Assembly (NCBI GenBank): GCA_018058425.1
Contig: JAGOZX010000018.1
Coordinates: 1 to 43,578 of the forward strand
Direction: 5' to 3'
DNA: 43,578 bases
Origin: Sebaldella sp.
GTDB lineage: Bacteria; Fusobacteriota; Fusobacteriia; Fusobacteriales; Leptotrichiaceae
The notes below the pieces were generated by a model. That model searched no databases and was not told the DNA's origin. It saw only the letters and a program-made list of their open reading frames with translations. This document shows positions 7,098-14,587 of this stretch, piece after piece. Numbering within the stretch: the stretch's first letter is position 1; each line of letters starts with the position of its first letter. Both the position numbers and the translations under genes were made by a program.

Positions 7098-9389
7098 ATG
7101 AGCTTTTTAGATAATTATAAAGACTTTATAAATCAAGATGTAATGCAAAAAATAGAAGTGCTTTGTACACAAGAACAGGCACCCTTTTGTACATCATTAT
7201 GCCCAATGCATGTAGATGTGCGAAGTATATCTAAATTTATAGATAATGAAGATTTTACTAAGGCCTATGAGCTTTATAAAAAAACAGTATTATTTCCAAA
7301 AATTATTTCTAAACTCTGCCATGAACCATGTAAAAGTAAATGTAAAAGAAAAGAACTAGGTGGAAGTATAGAAGTAAGAAAATTAGAAGAATCAATTGTA
7401 GAATTTGGATATATAGAAAAGAAAATACCAGCATTTTTGCCTAAAATCCAAAAAAAGGTTGCTATTATTGGCGGTGGACTAAGGGCAATGACAACAGCAA
7501 ATGAACTGGCTAGAAAAGGGTATAAGGTTTCTATCTATGAAAAATCAGATAAATTAGGTGGAAATTTATGGAGATATGTTCCAGATAAGATTTTAGCAGA
7601 TGTTTTGGAAAGCGAGATAAATGAGCTTCTTAGATATAAAATTGATGTGTTTTATAATAATTTAGTTCCATTAAGTAGTATTAATGAAATAAATGAATTT
7701 ATGTTGAGTGTAGGAGCAGATATAGTTTATATTTCATGTAAGTCTGAATTATTTTATGACTCAAATAAAGATACGCTTCTTTTAGATAATACAAAAATAG
7801 TAACAGGAAGTAGACTAGACTATGATACAGATACTGTAATTGCAAAGGTATATGATGGTAAAAGTGCAGCAACTACAATAGAAAGAGTTTTAAAAGAAGT
7901 TTCTATTATGGCTGGTAGAGAAAAAGAGGGACCATATGATTCAGGATTATTTACAGATACAACAAATATAGAAATAGAAGAAAGCAGTTATTTAAATACT
8001 TCAATTCTTGCAAAAGAGGAAACTATCAAGGAGAGTAAAAGATGCTTGAAATGTGAGTGTATGGAGTGCGTTAAAGGCTGTGAATTTATGAAAAATTACA
8101 AGGCGTACCCTAAAAAATATATAAGAGAAGTTTATAATAATTTATCTATTGCAATGGGAACACATCATGCAAATAAAATGATAAATACATGTAATTTATG
8201 CGGGCAATGTAAGAGTATCTGTCCAAATAATGTAGATATGTCAGAAGTATTTATGGCTGCCAGAAAATTAATGGTAGATAGTAAGAAAATGCCTCAATCA
8301 GCATTTGAATTTGCACTTCTTGACATGAACTATAGTAATGGAGAAGAGTTTTTTTTAGCTAGGCATCAAGAGGGAAAAGCAAATAGTGAATATTTATTTT
8401 TTCCAAGTTGCCAGTTAGCAGCTTCAGAGCCTAAGCTATTAGAAAAAGTTTATGATGACCTATGTAAAAATATTGATAGCGGTGTAGGAGTTTTGTTTTC
8501 TTGTTGTGGAGTAATGGCTAACTGGTCTGGAAATACAGAAATTTTTTATGAAACAGTAAATAAATTAAAAAAAGAAATAGAAAAATTGGGAAACCCGAAG
8601 ATAATATCAGCTTGTCCAACTTGTATTTCAGTTTTTAAAGAGCATTATGGAATAGAGGCTATAGGAATATGGGAGATGTATTCTAATAAAAGTATTCCAA
8701 TTAATGGAGAATTAGAAAATAAAAAGTTTACAGTACATGATGCATGTTCAGCAAGATTTAATAAAAATACACAAGAAGATATAAGAAGTTTAGGCAAAAA
8801 TCTAGGTCATGAAATATTTGAAAAAAAGTATAATAAGGAAATAACAGCTTGTTGTGGCTATGGAGGATTAATGCCGTTTGTAGATAGTGAAACAGCTGGA
8901 AAAGTTACTGATAGGATTATAGAAGATTCTGAAAATGAGATTTTGACTTATTGTGTAAATTGTAGAGATAGATTTTTAAAACAAAATAAAAGTTCATATC
9001 ATTTTTTGGAGCTTATTTATGGTAGGGATAATCATCATCATAAGTGGCCCACATGGTCAGAAAGACAAGAGAATAGAAAAATGATAAAAAATTTATTTTT
9101 AGAAAAATTTTGGAATGAGAAAGGGACTGAATCATTGGATTGTAAGATTTTTATTGATAAAGATTTAGAGAAAATAATTGAAGACAGAATGATTTTAAAA
9201 ACAGATATACAAAAAGCAATTATTAATGCAAATGAAACAAATGAGTATTTTATAAATGCCAAAGAAGATTGTCTCATTACTAGTTTTAGACCAAATAATG
9301 TTACTTTTTGGGTGAAATATAATAAATTTGAAGATGGATATAAAATTTTAAATGCTTATACTCATAGAATGGTTTTTATGGAGAAGTAA
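7098..9389 (+). CDS. Pyridine-nucleotide oxidoreductase fused to an HdrB/GlpC-like CCG iron-sulfur module
   Basis: This 763-residue multidomain redox protein has four parts. An N-terminal cysteine-rich module like that of glutamate synthase small subunits spans residues 1-110 (CTSLCPMHVDV, then CHEPCKSKCKRKELGG). A dinucleotide-binding fold with IIGGGLRAMTTANELARKG begins near residue 120. A [4Fe-4S] region at about 315-375 contains CLKCECMECVKGC and CNLCGQCKSICP. Two CCG-type modules at about 430-620 contain SCCGVM, HDACSARF and CCGYGG. The last 120 residues form an extra domain I cannot name. NCBI-style naming for such proteins is 'pyridine nucleotide-disulfide oxidoreductase/dicluster-binding protein'. 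It is the likely electron acceptor for MOP, linking aldehyde oxidation to NAD(P) or a quinone-like or thiol carrier. The partner role is inferred from adjacency. Confidence 0.85.
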   Translation: MSFLDNYKDFINQDVMQKIEVLCTQEQAPFCTSLCPMHVDVRSISKFIDNEDFTKAYELYKKTVLFPKIISKLCHEPCKSKCKRKELGGSIEVRKLEESIVEFGYIEKKIPAFLPKIQKKVAIIGGGLRAMTTANELARKGYKVSIYEKSDKLGGNLWRYVPDKILADVLESEINELLRYKIDVFYNNLVPLSSINEINEFMLSVGADIVYISCKSELFYDSNKDTLLLDNTKIVTGSRLDYDTDTVIAKVYDGKSAATTIERVLKEVSIMAGREKEGPYDSGLFTDTTNIEIEESSYLNTSILAKEETIKESKRCLKCECMECVKGCEFMKNYKAYPKKYIREVYNNLSIAMGTHHANKMINTCNLCGQCKSICPNNVDMSEVFMAARKLMVDSKKMPQSAFEFALLDMNYSNGEEFFLARHQEGKANSEYLFFPSCQLAASEPKLLEKVYDDLCKNIDSGVGVLFSCCGVMANWSGNTEIFYETVNKLKKEIEKLGNPKIISACPTCISVFKEHYGIEAIGIWEMYSNKSIPINGELENKKFTVHDACSARFNKNTQEDIRSLGKNLGHEIFEKKYNKEITACCGYGGLMPFVDSETAGKVTDRIIEDSENEILTYCVNCRDRFLKQNKSSYHFLELIYGRDNHHHKWPTWSERQENRKMIKNLFLEKFWNEKGTESLDCKIFIDKDLEKIIEDRMILKTDIQKAIINANETNEYFINAKEDCLITSFRPNNVTFWVKYNKFEDGYKILNAYTHRMVFMEK

Positions 9390-9402
9390 AAGGAGAGTAC
9401 TT

Positions 9403-9627
9403 ATGCAGATAAAAACAAATGATGCAGAGTTAGAAAGTGATTATACAGACTTAATGTGTAGTAAGTGTAATGTAAATTTGGAAATAGGGCCTGTGAGTTT
9501 AGAATATTTAGGGAATGGATTTCCTGTGGAATTACCTAAATGTCCAAAATGTGGAATGGTCTTTGTTCCAGAAGAATTAGCACTTGGTAAGATGCTGCAT
9601 GTGGAAAAATCATTAGAGAATAAATAA
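9403..9627 (+). CDS. DVU_1557-family zinc-ribbon redox protein
   Basis: This 74-residue protein starts at the ATG at 9403, behind AGGAG at 9391; an upstream in-frame ATG inside the previous gene lacks an RBS. It has two CxxC pairs, MCSKCN near residue 18 and KCPKCG near residue 46, with a short beta stretch between. This is a rubredoxin-like or zinc-ribbon fold binding Zn or Fe. Proteins of this type occur beside the MOP-linked methyltransferase in Desulfovibrio (DVU_1557). It overlaps the next start by one base (TAATG), which implies translational coupling. Its role is unknown; a small electron carrier or metal-site scaffold would fit. Confidence 0.75.
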   Translation: MQIKTNDAELESDYTDLMCSKCNVNLEIGPVSLEYLGNGFPVELPKCPKCGMVFVPEELALGKMLHVEKSLENK

Positions 9628-10259
9628 TGGATAATTTATATGAAAATACTAATTGGGATGATTCTATACCTATGAGGCCTGGCGGCATAGAGTTAACGGA
9701 AAAGTTAGTAGATATTTCAGGGATAAAAAGAGGAGTTTTTTTAGACTTTGGCTGTGGGGAGGGTCATACATCAAATTATTTAATTAATAAAAATTTTGAT
9801 GTTATAGGGACAGATAAATCAGAAGTATTGATAAAAAAAGCAATGACAAGGTATCCAGATGTGAAGTTTATTATTTCAGAGGATATTGATATTTTAAAAT
9901 TTCAAAATAAGTTTGATGGAGTTATTAGTGAATGCGTAATTAGTACCTTCTCAAATGTAAAAGAAGTTATAAGTAAGGTGCATAGCCTTCTCAAATATAA
10001 TGGAGTTTTTATTATAAATGACATAATGGCACTGATCAAAAAAGAATCAAATAATTTTTTTACTTTTAATGAATGGATAGAGGTCTTAAATACATCAGGA
10101 TTCAAAATTATATATTTTGAAGATAATACTTTAGAATTAAAAAAATTTTATTTGAAAAATTTATGGGAAAAACAGACTAATTGTATGGCTGATTGTATTC
10201 CAAAAGGCTATAAAGCAAGTGAAATAGGTTATTTTTCAATAATAGCTAAAAAAATATAA
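9627..10259 (+). CDS. DVU_1556-family SAM-dependent methyltransferase
   Basis: This 210-residue class I methyltransferase has motif I FLDFGCGEGHTSNYL at about residues 37-51, with the acidic loop IGTDKSEVLI after it. The C-terminal part carries two cysteines (NCMADC), conspicuous in a low-Cys protein. It is translationally coupled to the zinc-ribbon gene (one-base overlap) and followed after 12 bases by the C-GCAxxG-C-C gene. In the homologous Desulfovibrio neighbourhood this is DVU_1556. The substrate is unknown; the neighbours suggest a small molecule or cofactor rather than RNA. Confidence 0.8.
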   Translation: MDNLYENTNWDDSIPMRPGGIELTEKLVDISGIKRGVFLDFGCGEGHTSNYLINKNFDVIGTDKSEVLIKKAMTRYPDVKFIISEDIDILKFQNKFDGVISECVISTFSNVKEVISKVHSLLKYNGVFIINDIMALIKKESNNFFTFNEWIEVLNTSGFKIIYFEDNTLELKKFYLKNLWEKQTNCMADCIPKGYKASEIGYFSIIAKKI

Positions 10260-10271
10260 GGAGAGGATTAT

Positions 10272-10679
10272 ATGGATGAAGTAGATATTATGATAGCAAC
10301 TATTTCTAGTACGAATAAAAACTGTAGTCAAATAATGTGTGAGCTTATACAAGAAGTAACGTTAAAAAAAAATGATGAGCTGATAAAGGTATTATATGCA
10401 CTTGGAGATGGAGTACATACTGGGAAAACATGTGGTATAGTCACTGGTGGAGCAATAGCTATAAATCTTTTGGCTAAGGATAATTCAATAGAAGAGAATC
10501 TCAAATTTAAAAAAATGATAAATGAATATGTGGAATGGTTTGAAAATACTTTTAGTTCAGTGGAATGTGCAACATTGGATCCAGAGAAAAAAAGAGAAGT
10601 ATGCTCAGTGATGTTAAAGGAGTCTTTTTTAAAGATATTATCTATTTTTGAAGAAAATAATATTGATTTATATGATTAA
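10272..10679 (+). CDS. DVU_1555-family C-GCAxxG-C-C protein
   Basis: This 135-residue helical protein shows the spaced cysteine pattern of the C_GCAxxG_C_C family: NCSQIMC near residue 18, TCGIVTGGAIAI near residue 55 (a variant of the CGAxxGG core), then SVEC and VCSVML in the C-terminal half. Family members are thought to bind a metal or cluster and often accompany oxidoreductases. The RBS is GGAGAGG. It sits between the methyltransferase and the radical SAM gene, in the order seen in Desulfovibrio. No catalytic function is known for this subgroup. Confidence 0.75.
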   Translation: MDEVDIMIATISSTNKNCSQIMCELIQEVTLKKNDELIKVLYALGDGVHTGKTCGIVTGGAIAINLLAKDNSIEENLKFKKMINEYVEWFENTFSSVECATLDPEKKREVCSVMLKESFLKILSIFEENNIDLYD

Positions 10680-10724
10680 TAAAAAACATTAGATACTTAT
10701 GTTATAAACAAAGGGGGATAGGAA

Positions 10725-12059
10725 ATGGAAAATAAAATTATTGCATCCACTAAAAGTTTATGTCCAATATGCTTGAAAAAAATTTCAGCTGACTACATCT
10801 CTGAAAATGAAAAAGTGTATTTATTTAAAAAGTGTAGTTTACATGGTGAATTTAAAACTTTAGTTTGGGATAATGAAGAGCATTTTAGAAAATTCTATAA
10901 GTTTAATATGAATAAAAATAATTTACAGAATACTAAAAAAATTAAGTTAGGTTGTCCATTTGATTGTGGTATTTGTGAAAATCATAAGCAAGCAACATGT
11001 TGTGTTCTATTAGAAGTAACTGATAGGTGTAATTTAAATTGCCCAGTTTGTTTTGCAAAAGCGAATGATGAAATTTTTTCTGATCCTTCATTGGAAAAAA
11101 TAAGTGAATGGTATGATATGTTATTAAAATCAGGAGGGCCTTTTAATATACAGCTTTCAGGAGGAGAGCCTACCGTGAGAGATGATTTAGATGAGGTAAT
11201 AAAAATAGGCAGAGATAAGGGTTTTGATTTTTTTCAATTAAATACAAATGGTATACGAATAGGTGAGGATATAGAGTACTTAAAAAAATTATCAGATGCA
11301 GGTTTAAATACTGTATTTTTACAATTTGATGGTTTTTTAGATAGTACTTATAAGTATTTTAGAGGGGATAATATTCTAGATAAAAAATTAAAGGCTATAG
11401 AGAATTGTAAGGAGCTTAATATAGGGATAGTATTAGTTCCAGTAATAAAAAAAGGGATAAATGATAAAGAAATAGGAAAGATAATTAAGTTTGCCATAGA
11501 TAACATGCCTCATGTAAGAAGTGTACATTTTCAGCCAATGAGTTTTTTTGGCAGATATGAAAAGGAACCTAATAATGAAGATAGGATGACCATTTATAAG
11601 GTTTTAGAGGAAATAGAAACGCAAACAGACCAAAAGATGAAAATAAAAAACTTCGAATCAGGTAGTGCTGAACATCCTTTGTGTTCTTTTCATGGAGATT
11701 TTTTAATAGAGAATAATGAAATATCACCAGTTGAACTGAAAAGCAATAGCTGTTGTTCAAGTCAGTCAGCTAGAAAATCTGTAGCTAGAAAATGGACAAT
11801 GTTGAAATTTGAGAGTGGACTAACTAAAGAAAAAAACAGCATTGATACAAGTTCAATAGATAGTTTTCTAAATAAAATGACTAATAATAAAATATCAATT
11901 TCAGGAATGGCGTTTCAGGATGTATGGAACTTAGATATAGATAGATTACAAAAATGTTATATTCATACAGTAAGTAATGACAGTAATTTAATACCTTTTT
12001 GCTCTTATAATTTGACTTCTTTATTAGGAGAAAGTCTATATAGAGGAATTATTAAGTAA
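10725..12059 (+). CDS. trsS: Radical SAM protein, TrsS family (Cys-only form)
   Basis: This 444-residue protein has an N-terminal zinc-ribbon-like part (LCPICLKK, KKCSLHGEF) and a Cys-rich linker (GCPFDCGIC). The radical SAM core follows, with Cys102, Cys106 and Cys109 in CNLNCPVCF and the SAM-binding QLSGGEPTVR. The C-terminal third holds a further Cys-rich patch (CCSSQSARKSV). The overall plan resembles large radical SAM enzymes acting on lipids or methyl groups (Tes/MJ0619-like). NCBI names the MOP-neighbourhood family 'radical SAM (seleno)protein TrsS'; this copy is read without an internal UGA. It overlaps the next gene by one base. The reaction is unknown. The neighbourhood implies cofactor or carrier modification for the molybdenum hydroxylase. 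Confidence 0.82.
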   Translation: MENKIIASTKSLCPICLKKISADYISENEKVYLFKKCSLHGEFKTLVWDNEEHFRKFYKFNMNKNNLQNTKKIKLGCPFDCGICENHKQATCCVLLEVTDRCNLNCPVCFAKANDEIFSDPSLEKISEWYDMLLKSGGPFNIQLSGGEPTVRDDLDEVIKIGRDKGFDFFQLNTNGIRIGEDIEYLKKLSDAGLNTVFLQFDGFLDSTYKYFRGDNILDKKLKAIENCKELNIGIVLVPVIKKGINDKEIGKIIKFAIDNMPHVRSVHFQPMSFFGRYEKEPNNEDRMTIYKVLEEIETQTDQKMKIKNFESGSAEHPLCSFHGDFLIENNEISPVELKSNSCCSSQSARKSVARKWTMLKFESGLTKEKNSIDTSSIDSFLNKMTNNKISISGMAFQDVWNLDIDRLQKCYIHTVSNDSNLIPFCSYNLTSLLGESLYRGIIK

Positions 12060-13327
12060 TGGGAAGTGAAAAAAAGACTAATATACTTAGTAAATATATA
12101 ATAGAGAGTATAACAGGAAATAAAATATTACATAAAGAAGATATGGGAAATTATAATATAAAAAAATTTAATGAAATAATTAAACAAGCTAAAAAATCAG
12201 CCTTTTATGCTAAAAAATTAAAAGATATAAATGAGATACAAAAGGTAGAGGATATAGAAAAACTTCCCTTTACAGAAGAAGAAGATATAAGAGAAAATTA
12301 TAAAAAGATGTTATGTATTTCAATTGGAGAAGTGGAGAGAATAGTACATATAAATACCAGTGGAAGTACAGGAGAAAGTAAAACAATCTTCTTTTCAAAA
12401 GAAGACTTGGAATATACAATTAACTTTTTTAGCTATGGATTGTCACAAATGGTAACTAAAGATGACAGAATGCTTATATTAATGCCTTTTAAAAATGAAA
12501 ATAGCATTGGAGACTTAGTAGCCAAGTCTATGTCTAGGCTTGGAGTGATTACTGAAAAGTATGGATTAATAGAAGATTTTGATCATGCTATAAAAAGTTT
12601 AGAAGTATCAGATTCAATAGTAGGTGCACCTATTCAAATACAAGCTCTTGCTAGATACTCAAAATTTAAGAAGAAAAACAAAAAATTAAAAGGTGTGTTA
12701 ACTAGTTCAGATTATATATCAAAGAAGACAGTGGATGAAATAGAGGATACCTTTCAATGTAAGGTTTACAATCATTACGGTTTGACAGAAACAGCATATG
12801 GCGGCGCTGTGGAATGCGACTATCATTTGGGAATGCATCCTAGAGAAAATGATATTTATATAGAAATAATTGATCCTTTTACAAACAAGAGATTAGAAGA
12901 TGGGGAATATGGAGAAATTGTATTGACTACTTTTAATAGGGAAGCTATGCCTTTAATTAGATATAAAACAGGGGATAAAGGAAGGTTTTTGAAAAAAAAG
13001 TGTGTTTGTAATAGTAGTTTAAAATGTTTGGATTATATTGGTGGAAGAATACAAAGAGAAAAAGATAGGTTTAATATTTATAAGACGGATGAAGTAATAT
13101 TTGAAAATAAATATATTATAGATTATAAATTTGAAGTGGTGAATAAGGAAGTGAAACTATCAATTTTAACTTTTTGGAAAGAACGAATTAATAAAAATAA
13201 AATAGAGAAAATAATTAAGGAGAGCTTTAATATAGATGATTTAAATATAAGTGTTAGTGTATTATCTTTAAATGAGATAAATTACTTAGAATTTCATAAT
13301 GGGAAGAGGAAGATTTATGGTATTTGA
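12059..13327 (+). CDS. DVU_1553-family AMP-dependent CoA-ligase-like protein
   Basis: This 422-residue protein of the phenylacetate-CoA ligase (PaaK) type has the adenylate-forming P-loop TSGSTG at about residue 99. Later come NHYGLTETAYGGA (A5-like motif) and YKTGDKG (A7-like). Family length is usual. It activates a carboxylic acid as acyl-AMP and probably transfers it to CoA or another nucleophile. Placed after an aldehyde oxidase, it could activate the acid that MOP makes. Equally, it could adenylate a cofactor precursor handled by TrsS. It is translationally coupled to trsS (TAATG). The family NTP transferase and XdhC genes seen in other such clusters are not present in this window. Confidence 0.82.
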   Translation: MGSEKKTNILSKYIIESITGNKILHKEDMGNYNIKKFNEIIKQAKKSAFYAKKLKDINEIQKVEDIEKLPFTEEEDIRENYKKMLCISIGEVERIVHINTSGSTGESKTIFFSKEDLEYTINFFSYGLSQMVTKDDRMLILMPFKNENSIGDLVAKSMSRLGVITEKYGLIEDFDHAIKSLEVSDSIVGAPIQIQALARYSKFKKKNKKLKGVLTSSDYISKKTVDEIEDTFQCKVYNHYGLTETAYGGAVECDYHLGMHPRENDIYIEIIDPFTNKRLEDGEYGEIVLTTFNREAMPLIRYKTGDKGRFLKKKCVCNSSLKCLDYIGGRIQREKDRFNIYKTDEVIFENKYIIDYKFEVVNKEVKLSILTFWKERINKNKIEKIIKESFNIDDLNISVSVLSLNEINYLEFHNGKRKIYGI

Positions 13328-13431
13328 TTGTGTGATAAGGGAGCTTTGAGTGAGTGTTTGGTGTGGATTCTTACATCATAGGACAAAGGAAGAGAAGTAA
13401 TGAAATAGAATTGGAAAAAATTACTCGTGAA

Positions 13432-13466
13432 AAAAGAAAGTCATTTAGCAGCGACTTTCTTTTTTA
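13432..13466 (+). terminator. Terminator of the MOP accessory operon
   Basis: GAAAGTC (13436-13442) and GACTTTC (13453-13459) are flanked by A and T runs, giving a long stem ending in TTTTTT. The rest of the gap 13328-13643 holds one REP-like copy (13520-13551) and nothing else recognisable. Confidence 0.85.
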
Positions 13467-13519
13467 TTATACTTAAAAATACTTATATTTTAATATTGTT
13501 TCAAGCTAAATACGCAACA

Positions 13520-13551
13520 GATTCTCACGTCGCAAGCTCCTCAGAATGACA
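13520..13551 (+). repeat. REP-like element copy 1
   Basis: The copy runs from GATTCTCACG to CAGAATGACA. It is identical over 32 bases to the copy at 23113-23144. Its ends form an imperfect palindrome (ATTCT...AGAAT). Confidence 0.75.
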
Positions 13552-13643
13552 CAATTTCTAGGATATGTTTCGATATATTTCTTATGAAAAAAAACTGACT
13601 CAATTTAATTCAATGATAATCCATCCATCCAAATTCATTTCTT

Positions 13644-14303
13644 TTACAAATTAAAAAAATTAATATCCTTAAAAAAGTCAGTTTGTTCATTTTCAATATG
13701 TTCTATAGAATAAGAGTTTATCTTTTCATAAGGCTCACCATCTAAAATAAGATCAAGTAAGTTAATATGCTCTTCTATATTTTCTTTCCTTTTAGGAATT
13801 CCATGATGAAGAATCTTTCTAATTCTTGTAAGATTCTCATACACTAAATTCATCTGATTAGTAAAAAACTGGTTACCACAATTATTGGAAAAAAACTGAT
13901 GAAACTCATCATCATACTTATAAAAAAGTGTTTCATTTATCTCCGCTAACTCCAGAAGTTCACTAAAGTTATTCTTAAACTTTAAAAGAGACTTTGCAAG
14001 AAAACTTTTTGAGTGTGTCTTAATAGTAAGATCGATAATTATAGGTTCTAGTTTTACCCTCATTTGAAAAGTGTCCTTTATTGTTTTTAGATCGATCTCA
14101 TTCACAAAAATCTTTTTTCTAGGTTTTATTGTAATAAAATTATAATACTCCAAATAGAAAAGAGCTTCCTTCACAGGAGTGGTACTTGTGCCAAAACTAC
14201 TTGCTATGTCACGTTCATTTATAATTTCATTTGGTTTAATTTCATTATTTATGATTTTTATTTTTAGGTCTTCAAAAATCTTATATTTTAATTCATTTTT
14301 CAT
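13644..14303 (-). CDS. GntR/FCD transcriptional regulator (first of two paralogues)
   Basis: This 219-residue protein has an N-terminal winged helix-turn-helix (residues 1-70, with NERDIASSFGTSTTPVKEAL) and a helical FCD ligand-binding domain. It is divergent from the AllFGH operon and is the natural candidate for its regulator. It is clearly paralogous to the gene at 22218-22865, sharing NERxIA, STTPxKEAL and the segments around QMRVKLEP/QARMKLEP and FTNQMN/LTNQMN. FCD regulators usually sense small carboxylates; here the ligand could be a ureido acid or oxamate. RBS AAAGGAAA precedes the ATG. Confidence 0.88.
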   Translation of the reverse strand: MKNELKYKIFEDLKIKIINNEIKPNEIINERDIASSFGTSTTPVKEALFYLEYYNFITIKPRKKIFVNEIDLKTIKDTFQMRVKLEPIIIDLTIKTHSKSFLAKSLLKFKNNFSELLELAEINETLFYKYDDEFHQFFSNNCGNQFFTNQMNLVYENLTRIRKILHHGIPKRKENIEEHINLLDLILDGEPYEKINSYSIEHIENEQTDFFKDINFFNL

Positions 14304-14332
14304 TATGATATTTCCTTTCGATTTATACTTAT

Positions 14333-14361
14333 ATTATCACAAAATATTGTCTATTTGTCAA
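14333..14361 (-). promoter_or_regulatory. Promoter and probable operator of the first GntR gene
   Basis: On the minus strand, TTGACA (14361-14356) and GATAAT (14338-14333) are 17 bases apart. Within the spacer, 14339-14358 is a 20-bp element beginning ACAAAAT and ending ATTTGT that matches the perfect palindrome in the second GntR promoter. This suggests autoregulation or cross-regulation. Confidence 0.7.
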
Positions 14362-14372
14362 TTAAATATTAT

Positions 14373-14388
14373 TTGTGAAATATCACAA
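14373..14388. promoter_or_regulatory. Palindromic operator candidate in the gntR-allF intergenic region
   Basis: TTGTGA-AATA-TCACAA is a perfect 6-bp inverted repeat upstream of the allF promoter. A second ATCACAA half-site lies at 14336-14342. Confidence 0.5.
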
Positions 14389-14421
14389 TGTATAAAATAT
14401 GTAAATATTTTATGTTTTATA

Positions 14422-14450
14422 TTGACTATTGAAATATTATATTGTATTTA
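14422..14450 (+). promoter_or_regulatory. Probable promoter of the allFGHK operon
   Basis: TTGACT and TATTTA are 17 bases apart. The leader to the allF start is about 130 bases, AT-rich, with no clear hairpin. The -10 is weak, consistent with an activated or derepressed promoter. Confidence 0.45.
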
Positions 14451-14587
14451 TATAGTAAGGAAATAAATTTAAAAATGCATATGAGAAATTTTATAAACTA
14501 TTTTTTATACTTTAAAATAAAAAGATATTTTAAAAAAGATGTTATGTAAAATATGAACAATATTTAAATGAAAAGGAGTGTTTAAGA

